Shown piece after piece: positions 6,902 through 14,924 of a DNA stretch of 25,218 nt (within the stretch, counting starts at the first letter, position 1; each line of letters starts with the position of its first letter). Below the pieces are notes generated by a model. That model ran no database searches. It had not been told where the DNA came from and was given only the letters and a program-made list of their open reading frames with translations. Source of the stretch: Burkholderiales bacterium (GTDB taxonomy: Bacteria; Pseudomonadota; Gammaproteobacteria; Burkholderiales; Burkholderiaceae_C). The position numbers and the translations under genes are program-made. The stretch spans positions 1 to 25,218 of the forward strand of contig CANBSV010000032.1 in the NCBI GenBank assembly GCA_947372225.1, given 5' to 3'.

Positions 6902-8039
6902 CATCCACGCTGGCCACGCTCTGCATGCAGACCACCATGTGGTCGACGGTAGCCTGCCACTCGTAGTGGTCTATGACGTGCTGCCGCCCCGCAACGCCCA
7001 GGCGTTGCCGCTGCGCAGGCGAAGCTACCAAACCAGCCAGCGCCATCGCCAGCGCCTGCGGGTCATCCCGCGCCACGACCAGCCCGGTCACGCCGTCAGA
7101 CACCACCTCCGACAGGCCACCGGCATCGCTGACGACCACCGGCAGCCCGCATGACGAGGCCTCGAGGATGGCCACGCCGAAGCTCTCGCTGTCGAGCCGG
7201 CTGGCCGCCGCGTAAACGTCGAAGCCGTTGAGCCACCGCGGCACGTCGGCGTGCGGCACCGCACCCACGAAACGCACCTTCGCGGCGATGCCCAGCGCAG
7301 CCGCCAGCGATTCCAACTCGGCACGCTGCGGGCCGCCACCGACAATCACCAACGACAGCCCCGGCTCAGACCCCCTCTCCAGCCCCGCTCCGTCCACGAG
7401 CAGCGCGAAGGCCCGCAGCAGCACATCGATGCCGTATTTGGGCGCCAGCGTCTTGACCGTCCCGATCACCAGCCCGTCGTGCGCCTTGGTCTGCGGCTGC
7501 GGCGAGAAGCGCTCGACATCGACGCCGAACGGCGTGATAGCGATGTCGCCGTGGCCGGGCAGCAGGCGCCGCACCTGCTTCGCCATCGCGTGGCTGGTCG
7601 AGGCGATGGCATCGGCCTGGCGCAGGTTGCGTCGCAGCCACCAGCCCTTCAGGCGGCCTTCGTACGGAAAGTCGTAGACGTCGCTGCCCCAGACCGACAG
7701 CAGCCACGGACGGAACTGTGCCAGCGCCGCGGTGGTGCCATAGCCGCTGGCGTAGTGGGCGTTCAGCAGGTCGGGCCGCTCGGTGCGCAGCAGGCGGCGC
7801 AGTGCGGCCACGTTGGCGAAGTAGCCGGCGGCGCCCGTGTAGGGCAGTGCGACGACCCGCACACCCGCGGGTACTGGCCAGTCCGGGTCGGGATGCTGCG
7901 TGGCGAGCACGACGTCGATGCCGCGTTCGGCCAGCGCAGTGGCCCATCGCTGCGTGTGGATCACGCTGACCGGCCCGAGCAAGACGACCTTGAAGCCGTC
8001 AGCGCGCACGCGTTCGCCCGCACCCAAGCCCGCGTTCAC
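6861..8039 (-). CDS. Family 4 glycosyltransferase (GT-B, retaining)
   Basis: A 392-residue two-domain GT-B enzyme that transfers a sugar with retention of configuration, probably to the lipid-linked glycan. The N-terminal domain runs from VVLLGPVSVIHTQRWA; ITPFGVDVERFSP (about 187-199) marks the linker. The C-terminal donor domain has LVIVGGGPQRAELE, FVGAVPHADVPRWL and ESFGVAILE, the E-x7-E motif that holds the nucleotide sugar, followed by GLPVVVSDAGGLSEVV. The start chosen is GTG at 8039, which overlaps the previous stop as GTGA. The frame is open further upstream to 8378, but there it reads the antisense frame of the GT2 gene. The C-terminus crosses the end of the convergent WcaE-like gene by 41 bp, an unusual arrangement. 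Last gene of a three-gene leftward block. Confidence 0.9.
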   Translation of the reverse strand: MNAGLGAGERVRADGFKVVLLGPVSVIHTQRWATALAERGIDVVLATQHPDPDWPVPAGVRVVALPYTGAAGYFANVAALRRLLRTERPDLLNAHYASGYGTTAALAQFRPWLLSVWGSDVYDFPYEGRLKGWWLRRNLRQADAIASTSHAMAKQVRRLLPGHGDIAITPFGVDVERFSPQPQTKAHDGLVIGTVKTLAPKYGIDVLLRAFALLVDGAGLERGSEPGLSLVIVGGGPQRAELESLAAALGIAAKVRFVGAVPHADVPRWLNGFDVYAAASRLDSESFGVAILEASSCGLPVVVSDAGGLSEVVSDGVTGLVVARDDPQALAMALAGLVASPAQRQRLGVAGRQHVIDHYEWQATVDHMVVCMQSVASVDVTPGGQGGPSACA

Positions 8040-8962
8040 AACTGGCCTGCCATCACGGCCTCGAAGTCGGCACGCGTCACGCGGTCCATGCGGCGCGCGC
8101 GTCCCAGGAGGTGGTGGATGAACGATGGCAGCTCGCGTGCGCCCACGGTGCCGCTGCGCATCAGCAGCAGCGCCACATACGGCAGGTAAGCCACGCTCCA
8201 GAGCCACCAGCGCCAACCGCCCAGGCGCAGTCGCATGTGGATGAAACGATTGAGGTAGTAAACGAAGACCTTGCGCACCTGGCTTGCACCGGCCGCTGCG
8301 TTGAACGACGAACTGACCTTGTGTCGCACGACGGCCGACGTCAGACAGAGCGCGGGGCGGCCCTGCTCGCGCATCCACAGGGCCAGCTCGAAGTCCTCTT
8401 CGCCGAAGAAAAAGCGCTCGCTGAAGCCGCCTCGCCGCAGGAACTCATCGATGCGAACGGCCAGACAGCAACCGGTGAAGAAGCTACAGCGGATCTCCCC
8501 GCGAGCCGTCCCCGCCGCGCTTGGTTGACCGGCCAGGTGATAGCGGCGCAACCCCATCGGATAGATCTCGCCGCCGCAGTTCCAGATGGCGCCCGTGGCG
8601 TGCACCAACAGCATTGGCAAGCAGGCGAAGACCTCACCGGGGCCGGCCAGCCTCGCCACGATGCGATCGAGCGCGTTGCCTTCGACGAGCGTGTCGTTAT
8701 TCAGGAAGACCACCTCGCGAAAGCCGGCCTGCTGCGCCGCGCGCAGGCCGAGGTTGGCGCCCGCCGCGAAGCCCAGGTTCTGACGGGCATCGATCACGGT
8801 CAGGTCGCCGGCAGCGGCTCGCAGGACCTCCAGAGAACCATCCGTCGAGCCGTTGTCGACGACGATCACCTTCGCGTCGTTCCCTCCGGCCACGATCGAG
8901 TCGATGCAGGCCAGGGTATCGGCGAGACCGTTCCAGTTGATGACGACCACGGCGTAGCTCAT
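8036..8962 (-). CDS. Family 2 glycosyltransferase (rhamnosyltransferase-like)
   Basis: A GT2 transferase of 308 residues of the WbbL/rhamnosyltransferase-like group. The sequence shows YAVVVINWNG (3-12), IVVDNGSTDGS (33-43), NLGFAAGANLGLR (62-74) and the acidic motif FLNNDT (86-91) in place of DxD. FFFGEEDFELALWMREQG (about 184-201) is the ED acceptor motif typical of these enzymes. The C-terminal 80 residues are basic and hydrophobic (WWLWSVAYLPYVALLLM) and may sit on the membrane. Start is ATG 8962, overlapping the methyltransferase stop as ATGA; an in-frame start at 9001 would add 13 residues that break the normal GT2 N-terminus. The stop overlaps the GT4 GTG start. Sugar specificity is not readable. 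Confidence 0.9.
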   Translation of the reverse strand: MSYAVVVINWNGLADTLACIDSIVAGGNDAKVIVVDNGSTDGSLEVLRAAAGDLTVIDARQNLGFAAGANLGLRAAQQAGFREVVFLNNDTLVEGNALDRIVARLAGPGEVFACLPMLLVHATGAIWNCGGEIYPMGLRRYHLAGQPSAAGTARGEIRCSFFTGCCLAVRIDEFLRRGGFSERFFFGEEDFELALWMREQGRPALCLTSAVVRHKVSSSFNAAAGASQVRKVFVYYLNRFIHMRLRLGGWRWWLWSVAYLPYVALLLMRSGTVGARELPSFIHHLLGRARRMDRVTRADFEAVMAGQL

Positions 8963-9729
8963 GTCGGCACCTCGGCACCGCTTGGCTCTGCGGGGCGGCA
9001 AGCCACCATGAAATACCCCAACGGAAAGCGCGGGCCGGTGCGCTCCAGCACGCTGCGCCCCCAGCGACTTCGATCGAACAGCGCGACCAGCCCCTGAACG
9101 CCCGACGCCAATGGCCTGCCCAGCAGCGGCAGGTGGGCGAGATGCTTGGCCAGCAGATCGGCCAGCACATGCAAGCTGCCGCCCACCGGCATCAGAACGA
9201 TCACCTCCAGCCCGGCCAGCCCGGCGAAACGGCGCAGTGCGTATTCGGTGTAGCGGCCATAGTCATGGGGGGCCTCATGAATGCCGTAGAGAAACGGCAC
9301 GTTCACCAGCGCATGTCCTCCGGGAGCCAGCAAGCGCGCCATTTCGAGCCACAACCCCTCGGGCGTCGGGACATGTTCGAGCACATCTGACAGGACGATG
9401 GTGTCGAAGCTCGAGTCACCGAATGGCAACTTCTGGCCAAGATCCACCTCGAGGTCAAGGTAGGGGCTTGCGTGCGCCGACTGCGGCCAGTCGACGCACG
9501 TGATCTCGTCAACCCAATCGCGATAACTGGCATACAACGGCGCCTTGCCGCACCCCAGGTCGATCAGACGTCCACGAGCGAATCGGGGCAGATGCGCGTC
9601 GTACAGCGCAGCGATGCAGTCGGTCACCAACCGCGAGCCGACTCCGACTTCCGCAGGGTCGCGCGAGGCCACCAGGCGCCCCTTGCGCCGAACGTATTTG
9701 CTGTCGATCCAACGGTTCGCATGACGCAT
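8959..9729 (-). CDS. Class I SAM-dependent methyltransferase (Methyltransf_11 type)
   Basis: A 256-residue methyltransferase that heads the leftward glycan block, likely acting on a sugar or glycan end. RLIDLGCGKAPLYASY (about 54-69) is SAM motif I; ITCVDWPQS carries the acidic ribose contact; LPFGDSSFDTIVLSDVLEHV (about 100-119) is the classic post-I region and LLAPGGHALVNVPF motif III. The C-terminal third is partly hydrophobic (HVLADLLAKHLAHLPLLG). ATG at 9729 directly precedes RWIDSKYVRRKGRLVASRD; no Shine-Dalgarno site is seen, the upstream bases being pyrimidine-rich. Its stop overlaps the GT2 start (ATGA), so these two plus the GT4 form one coupled unit. Substrate unknown. Confidence 0.88.
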   Translation of the reverse strand: MRHANRWIDSKYVRRKGRLVASRDPAEVGVGSRLVTDCIAALYDAHLPRFARGRLIDLGCGKAPLYASYRDWVDEITCVDWPQSAHASPYLDLEVDLGQKLPFGDSSFDTIVLSDVLEHVPTPEGLWLEMARLLAPGGHALVNVPFLYGIHEAPHDYGRYTEYALRRFAGLAGLEVIVLMPVGGSLHVLADLLAKHLAHLPLLGRPLASGVQGLVALFDRSRWGRSVLERTGPRFPLGYFMVACRPAEPSGAEVPT

Positions 9730-9882
9730 GGCACTGGGGAAAGAGCGGCGGCAGGCCGCACCGGCATTGTCGTGCAGACGCTGCGCGGCGACCCCTCGCC
9801 CGCAACAACGCCAGCATCGACAGCGCGGGCTCAGGCAACCACGATGACGTCGAGCCCAGGCCTACCCCACAGGGGCCGCACC

Positions 9883-9888
9883 TAGAAT
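9883..9888 (+). promoter_or_regulatory. Candidate -10 box (TAGAAT) for lysS
   Basis: TAGAAT sits 25 bp before the lysS ATG, inside CACCTAGAATC. The same 11-mer occurs before ychF, which raises the chance that it is a real promoter element. There is no good TTGACA-like box 16-18 bp upstream. Transcription would start near 9895, leaving about 19 nt of leader without an obvious Shine-Dalgarno site. Confidence 0.4.
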
Positions 9889-9913
9889 CCCCCACCCCCC
9901 AAACCCGCTGCCC

Positions 9914-11452
9914 ATGACCGACGCACAAGCCCCGAACCCTGCAGAAACGAGCCCTGCGGCGGTCGACGAAAACCAGCTCATCACCGAACGCCGCGAAAAG
10001 CTCGCAGCCATTCGCCAGCAAGGCGTTGCGTTCCCCAACGACTTCAAGCCCGCGCACCGTGCGGCGGAGCTCGTGCAGTTGCATGGCGAGCGCACGAATG
10101 AAGAGCTCGAGCCGCTGGGTTTGAGTGTGAGCGTGGCCGGTCGCATGATGCTCAAACGGGTGATGGGCAAGGCGAGCTTTTGCACGCTGCAAGACGGCTC
10201 GCTGGGCACCACCGGCGGGCGCATCCAGCTGTTCATCACCAAGGACGGCATCGGCGAAGCCGGCTACGAGTCGTTCAAGCACCTCGATCTGGGCGACATC
10301 CTCGGCGCCGAAGGCACGCTGTTCAAGACCAAGACCGGGGAGCTGTCGGTGCGCGTGTCGAACCTGCGCCTGCTGACCAAGAGCTTGCGTCCGCTGCCCG
10401 ACAAATTCCACGGCATGAGCGACCAGGAGCAGAAGTACCGCCAGCGCTACGTCGATCTGATCACCGACGCCGAGGCGCGCATGCGCTTCACGGCGCGCAG
10501 CAAGGCGCTGTCGTCGATCCGCCAGTTCATGGTGGACAACGGCTTCATGGAAGTCGAAACGCCCATGCTGCACCCGATCCCCGGCGGCGCCAACGCCAAG
10601 CCTTTCGTGACGCACCACAACGCGCTCGATCAGGAGATGTTCCTGCGCATCGCGCCCGAGCTGTACTTGAAGCGTCTGGTCGTCGGCGGCTTTGAGCGGG
10701 TGTTCGAGATCAACCGCAGCTTCCGCAACGAAGGCATCAGCGTTCGGCACAACCCCGAATTCACGATGATGGAGTTCTATGCCGCGTACTGGAACCACCA
10801 CGACCTGATGGACTACACCGAGCAGGTGCTGCGCCACGCGGCGCGCGGTGCCACCGGCTCGGCCACGCTCAACTACGGCGGCAAGACGGTCGATCTGGAG
10901 TCGCCGTTCACGCGCATGACGGTGCGCGAATCACTGGTCGCCCATGCCGGTCTGACGGCGGCCGAGGCCGACGACGCGCAGGTGCTGCACGCCAGGCTGA
11001 AATCTTTGGGCGAAGAGCCGCCGGCGCACTGGAAGCTGCCCGAGCTGCAGTTCGGGTTGTTTGAAGCAGCGGTCGAGTCGCAGCTGTGGGCGCCCACCTT
11101 CATCATTGACTACCCGGTCGAGGTCAGCCCGCTGGCGCGCGCGTCCGACAGTAATCCGGCCATCACCGAGCGCTTCGAGCTGTTCATCACCGGGCGCGAA
11201 TACGCCAACGGCTTCAGCGAGCTCAACGACGCCGAGGACCAGGCCGGACGCTTTCAGGCGCAAGCGGCCAACAAGGACGCCGGCGACGAAGAGGCCATGT
11301 ACTACGACGCCGACTTCATCCGCGCGCTCGAATACGGCATGCCTCCGACCGGCGGCTGCGGCATCGGGCTGGACCGCCTGATGATGCTGATCACCGACAG
11401 CCCGAGCATCCGCGACGTGATCCTGTTCCCGTCGCTGCGCAAGGAAGGCTGA
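9914..11452 (+). CDS. lysS: Lysyl-tRNA synthetase, class II
   Basis: LysS charges tRNA-Lys with lysine using ATP in the cytoplasm. The 512-residue length is normal for the class II enzyme. The N-terminal OB-fold anticodon-binding domain covers about residues 70-160 (VAGRMMLKRVMGKASF). Motif 1 lies around MEVETPMLHPIPGGANA (212-228). Motif 2 is FERVFEINRSFRNEG (260-274), continuing to HNPEFTMMEFY, and motif 3 is GIGLDRLMML (483-492). The protein is complete and ends DVILFPSLRKEG as in relatives. Start is ATG 9914, with a CCC-rich context and no clear Shine-Dalgarno site. It stands alone on this strand: the neighbour on its left is divergent and the DUF3108 gene converges from the right with only 25 bp between stops. 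Confidence 0.98.
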   Translation: MTDAQAPNPAETSPAAVDENQLITERREKLAAIRQQGVAFPNDFKPAHRAAELVQLHGERTNEELEPLGLSVSVAGRMMLKRVMGKASFCTLQDGSLGTTGGRIQLFITKDGIGEAGYESFKHLDLGDILGAEGTLFKTKTGELSVRVSNLRLLTKSLRPLPDKFHGMSDQEQKYRQRYVDLITDAEARMRFTARSKALSSIRQFMVDNGFMEVETPMLHPIPGGANAKPFVTHHNALDQEMFLRIAPELYLKRLVVGGFERVFEINRSFRNEGISVRHNPEFTMMEFYAAYWNHHDLMDYTEQVLRHAARGATGSATLNYGGKTVDLESPFTRMTVRESLVAHAGLTAAEADDAQVLHARLKSLGEEPPAHWKLPELQFGLFEAAVESQLWAPTFIIDYPVEVSPLARASDSNPAITERFELFITGREYANGFSELNDAEDQAGRFQAQAANKDAGDEEAMYYDADFIRALEYGMPPTGGCGIGLDRLMMLITDSPSIRDVILFPSLRKEG

Positions 11453-11477
11453 CAGCGATTCGGCCCGCCCGGCAGGC

Positions 11478-12650
11478 TCAGTTCGCCAGCTGCGGCTTGC
11501 GCTCGATCAGCAAGTCGAGGTAGGTGTCCTCGTCCTGGCGGATGCGGATGCGCACCGGCAGGTAGCGCAAGCTGGGGGCGAACCACACCTCGGCGGTCAG
11601 GTCGTCACCCTTGCGTGCCTCGCGGCGCGGCTGCAACCGCACCGTGTCGAGCTCGCCAAACGAGGTGTAGATCGTCTCGACCTCGCGCACGTCGTAGATC
11701 CACAGACTTTGCCGGCGCGGCAGCGCCAGCGCGATCTCTACAGTGCGCCCGGGCTTGAGCAGGCCGGGCTGGCGGGTGAACAGGTAGCTCATCTGCACGA
11801 ACTGGCTGGCGGTGTCTTGCACCCCCGGCATGCGCTCGACGCGGTTGCCGTTGTTGAGCACCACCTCGTCGGGCTCGAAGGTCATGTGGGCGCGCCGGCG
11901 GTCTCGAAACGCGACCTTGCTGTCCTCGTCATAGCGCTCGGGCGACAGACCCGACTCGGTGAGCTGGCCCTCGCTGCTCATGCGACGCGAATACACCGGT
12001 GCGAACGAAGGACCCACGGTCACATCCAGATGCACCTGGTAGCGCGCGCCCTGGCGCACCCATTCAACCTTGGCATCACCATGCACCTCGCCACGGTAGT
12101 TGCCGGTGAGCTCGTAGGTGATGCGCGTGGAGGCCGGCCACGCAAACGGCTCGGCGGCAGCCGCTGGCGCCACGGGCGACGGCGTCGTGCTCGGCGACAG
12201 GTCGGCAAGCACCTTGGGCGCAGGCGGCTCGGCAGCGACGGGTGGCGGGGCCGGCTCGGGCACGGCTGCCGGCACTGGCTCAGGCATGGCAGCCACCGCC
12301 GAGGCGGCCTCCCGAGGTGGCTTGGGTGCGCGCTTGGGCGATGAGGCGGCCGGCTCCACCGGCGTCGGTGCCAGCGGTGCCGGTGGCGGCGGCTCGACCA
12401 CCGGCGCGGCCAGCGGTGCTGCGACCTCAGGCGGCACGCTGATTTCCATGTCGCGCGCGAATGTGACTTCCATGCGCGGCGGCATGGCGGAGTCGGCGCC
12501 GAAATCGATCATGCCCTGGCCGATTTCGCGCATCAGAAGCAGGTGCAAGCCGATGACCGCGACCACCATCGCAATGCGCAAGCGCCAATGCCCGCGACCC
12601 GTTGGCGGCACCCGGGGCTCGGGGGCTCCAGCGCTCAACCGTCGATCCAT
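11478..12650 (-). CDS. DUF3108 protein with N-terminal anchor and TonB-like proline-rich linker
   Basis: A 390-residue envelope protein of unknown function. About residues 24-42 form one membrane span (LRIAMVVAVIGLHLLLM), so the bulk should lie in the periplasm. Residues 75-170 are an Ala/Pro/Glu linker with many PxP and EPxP repeats and a short basic patch (SPKRAPKPPRE), much like the TonB periplasmic spacer. The C-terminal 215 residues (from WPASTRITYELTGNYRGEV) match the DUF3108 domain, a beta-rich domain of proteobacterial envelope proteins. The ATG at 12650 is inside the M61 peptidase gene, giving a 16 bp overlap, so translation of the two is probably coupled. It is the last gene of the leftward run. 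The TonB resemblance is in layout only; the TonB C-terminal domain is absent. Confidence 0.85.
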   Translation of the reverse strand: MDRRLSAGAPEPRVPPTGRGHWRLRIAMVVAVIGLHLLLMREIGQGMIDFGADSAMPPRMEVTFARDMEISVPPEVAAPLAAPVVEPPPPAPLAPTPVEPAASSPKRAPKPPREAASAVAAMPEPVPAAVPEPAPPPVAAEPPAPKVLADLSPSTTPSPVAPAAAAEPFAWPASTRITYELTGNYRGEVHGDAKVEWVRQGARYQVHLDVTVGPSFAPVYSRRMSSEGQLTESGLSPERYDEDSKVAFRDRRRAHMTFEPDEVVLNNGNRVERMPGVQDTASQFVQMSYLFTRQPGLLKPGRTVEIALALPRRQSLWIYDVREVETIYTSFGELDTVRLQPRREARKGDDLTAEVWFAPSLRYLPVRIRIRQDEDTYLDLLIERKPQLAN

Positions 12651-14410
12651 GCCCGGCGCAAGGCCAGCGCAGCCCGCGGCGCCTTCGCATCGACTTGCAG
12701 CGTGACACTGCCCGACACCTCGGCTGCAGCAGGGCGCTCGATCGTGAGCGTGAGCACCCTTTGGTCGCGCGCGACCAGCAATCTCGCCTTGCGTCCCGGC
12801 GCCAGCAGCCGCTGCGCGTCGTCAAGCCGGCGCAGCCGCCAGCCGTCGAGGGCCAGCACCTCGTCACCCGGCGACAACCCGGCGCGCTCGCCCGCGCCAC
12901 CGCGCAGCACATGACTGACCTTGATGCCGGTGAGCGCACTTTCGTTGACGCGGATCGCCAGCTGCTGCACCAGCGTGGCGGGCTGCGGCTGCCACTGCAC
13001 GCCGAACGGCTGCAGCAGCTCGGCCAGCGGCAGCTCGCCGGTGCCGTGCACCCAGGCGTCGAACTGCTGCACCAGCACATCAGCGGCAGCCGGACCGGCC
13101 ACCTCACGCAACACGGCCACGATATCGGCCTCGCAGATCGGGCCGCCGGTACTGCGCGTCCACAGGCCGCGCATCACGTCATCGAGCGAGACCTTGCGCC
13201 GCGATGCGGCCGCACGCAGGCTCAGGTCGAGCGCCAGCGCCAGCAGCGAGCCCTTGGTGTAGTAGCTGACGGTGGCGTTGGGCGAGTTCTCGTCGCTGCG
13301 GTAGTACTTGACCCAGGCATCGAAACTCGCCTGTGCCAGGCTTTGCACGCGGCGCCCCGGCGCGCCAAGCACATGGCCCAGCGTCTTGCTCACCGCCTTG
13401 AGGTAGCGCGGCGCGTCGATCAGCCCGGCGCGCACCAGCAGCAAGTCGTCGTAGTACGAGGTGAAGCCCTCGAAGAACCACAACAGCTCGGTGTAGTTCT
13501 CGCGGGTGTAGTCGTAGCGCTCGAACTCGTGCGGGCGCAGCCGCTTGACGCTCCAGCTGTGAAAGTACTCGTGGCTGATCAGCCCGAGCAGCGTCACGTA
13601 GCCATCGGCGAGCGGCTCGTTGGCGGCGGCGTCGATCGCGAGACGCGGCAGGTCGCGGCGCGATGCGATCAGGGCCGTGCTCGAGCGGTGCTCGAGTCCG
13701 CCGTAGCCGTCTTCCACGGCGTTGAGCAAGAACACATAGCGCTTGAACGGCACCTCGCGCCGCGCCGGCGTCGTGCCGTGCCAGAACGCGATGGCGGCTT
13801 CGCAGATGCGCTGCGCATCAGCCAGCAAACGCTTGCCGTCGAAGTCGGGCAGCGCACCCGCCACGACCACCTCATGCGGCACCCCGTGGGCCTGAAAGCT
13901 GCCGCGCCAGAACGCGCCCAACTCGAACGGATGGTCGACGAGCTCGTCGTAGTTCGCCGATTCGTACGCGCACTCGGCGGACTCTGTCATCGCGGTGGCC
14001 ACTTGCCAGCCACGTGGCAGCGAACGCAGCTCGATGCGGTGCGGCTCGGCCTCGCGCCCTTCAACACGCAGGCACACGCTGGTGCCGTTGAAAAAGCTGC
14101 GCTGCGCGTCGACAAACGCCGCGCGCACCGAGTTGTCAAACGCGTAGACGAGGTAACTCACCACCAGCGCGCCACGGCCCGAACACTCGGCCTGCCAGGT
14201 CGCCTTGTCGATCTGCGTGAGTGACACCACACGGCGCCCCTGGCGGGCTTCGAGGCTGCTCAGGTGGCGCGCGAACTCACGCACCAGGTAGCTGCCCGGA
14301 ATCCACACTGGCAGGCTCAAGCGCTGCAGCGCCGCGGGCTCGGGCACGGTGAGCGTCACGCGCAGCAGGTGCGCATGGACCTGATCGAAATCGATGCGGT
14401 AGGAAATCAT
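12635..14410 (-). CDS. M61-family (glycyl aminopeptidase-like) metallopeptidase with PDZ domain
   Basis: A 591-residue zinc peptidase of the M61 family. The N-terminal beta domain has WIPGSYLVREFARHL (about 36-50), a family signature. The catalytic part has GGLEHRSST (about 237-245) and the zinc motif HEYFH at 280-284, with the third ligand Glu in WFFEGFTSYYDDLLL at about 314. All three ligands are present, so it should be active. A PDZ domain near 505-565 ends the protein (GGAGERAGLSPGDEVLALDG). No signal peptide is seen, so it may act in the cytoplasm. ATG 14410 is preferred; a TTG three codons upstream (14419) is the alternative. GGGG about 11 nt before the ATG may serve as the ribosome site. 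It overlaps the DUF3108 gene by 16 bp. The physiological substrate is unknown. Confidence 0.93.
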   Translation of the reverse strand: MISYRIDFDQVHAHLLRVTLTVPEPAALQRLSLPVWIPGSYLVREFARHLSSLEARQGRRVVSLTQIDKATWQAECSGRGALVVSYLVYAFDNSVRAAFVDAQRSFFNGTSVCLRVEGREAEPHRIELRSLPRGWQVATAMTESAECAYESANYDELVDHPFELGAFWRGSFQAHGVPHEVVVAGALPDFDGKRLLADAQRICEAAIAFWHGTTPARREVPFKRYVFLLNAVEDGYGGLEHRSSTALIASRRDLPRLAIDAAANEPLADGYVTLLGLISHEYFHSWSVKRLRPHEFERYDYTRENYTELLWFFEGFTSYYDDLLLVRAGLIDAPRYLKAVSKTLGHVLGAPGRRVQSLAQASFDAWVKYYRSDENSPNATVSYYTKGSLLALALDLSLRAAASRRKVSLDDVMRGLWTRSTGGPICEADIVAVLREVAGPAAADVLVQQFDAWVHGTGELPLAELLQPFGVQWQPQPATLVQQLAIRVNESALTGIKVSHVLRGGAGERAGLSPGDEVLALDGWRLRRLDDAQRLLAPGRKARLLVARDQRVLTLTIERPAAAEVSGSVTLQVDAKAPRAALALRRAWIDG

Positions 14411-14459
14411 CGCGTGCAAAACCCCACAGGAAGCCGCACCGCGGCGTTGGATGCGCGCC

Positions 14460-14924
14460 TCAGCTGCCGGCAGCGCCGATGAAGCAGCTCAGGCTGGCCA
14501 CCGCCGTCAGGCGAAAGCGCAGGGTCAGCCAGCCGGCCGCGCCATGCAGCGGGTACACACGCCGGTCGACCAAATAGCAAACCACCAGCATCACGCCCAG
14601 CACCACCAGCCCGGCGTAGGGCGGCATCATCACCGCCACCCAGGCCACCAAAGACGGCACCACGCCCCACAAATAGCGGCTGGGATCGGCCGGCTCGGCG
14701 CGAAAGCCCAGGCCCCAGTGAATACCGCCGAGAAACGACACGATCACCGCGCCATAGGCCGACAGCGACAGCGCCACATAGGGGTGCGCATCGGGACGCA
14801 CGATCCACAGCAGCAACGCGCCCAGCACAAAGGGCACCAGACCGGCGTAGCCCAGGCGCAGCGTGGCCAGGTCCGGTTCATGACCGGCGTGCTGCACGTC
14901 GTGAATGAGGCCGGAAGCGCTCAA
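14460..14924 (-). CDS. DUF3429 integral membrane protein
   Basis: A 154-residue membrane protein of the DUF3429 family (related to eukaryotic TMEM69), function unknown. About five spans are visible, starting with LGYAGLVPFVLGALLLWIV, then a conserved SAYGAVIVSFLGGIHWGL, and ending LTAVASLSCFIGA. The frame is open far upstream to 15395, but that part is the antisense-like shadow of the photolyase gene. The start is TTG at 14924: GGAG lies 7 nt before it, and TTGA overlaps the photolyase stop by 4 bp. This gives the expected family length. Start choice is well supported by the ribosome site; no ATG is available at the right place. Confidence 0.88.
   Translation of the reverse strand: MSASGLIHDVQHAGHEPDLATLRLGYAGLVPFVLGALLLWIVRPDAHPYVALSLSAYGAVIVSFLGGIHWGLGFRAEPADPSRYLWGVVPSLVAWVAVMMPPYAGLVVLGVMLVVCYLVDRRVYPLHGAAGWLTLRFRLTAVASLSCFIGAAGS

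Noticed and set aside
8040..8378. N-terminal extension of the GT4 gene upstream of 8039
   Set aside because: It lies entirely within the GT2 gene in another frame and lacks family residues; the GTGA overlap gives the right GT4 N-terminus.
12118..12370. Repetitive Gly/Ala codons opposite the DUF3108 linker, considered as a tandem repeat
   Set aside because: The repetition is a by-product of the Pro/Ala-rich linker on the coding strand; no exact tandem unit is kept at the DNA level.
12602..14224. A 540-codon open frame on the plus strand opposite the M61 peptidase
   Set aside because: The low-complexity Gln/Arg/His/Ala composition lacks any domain, whereas the minus strand encodes a complete M61 enzyme with zinc ligands.
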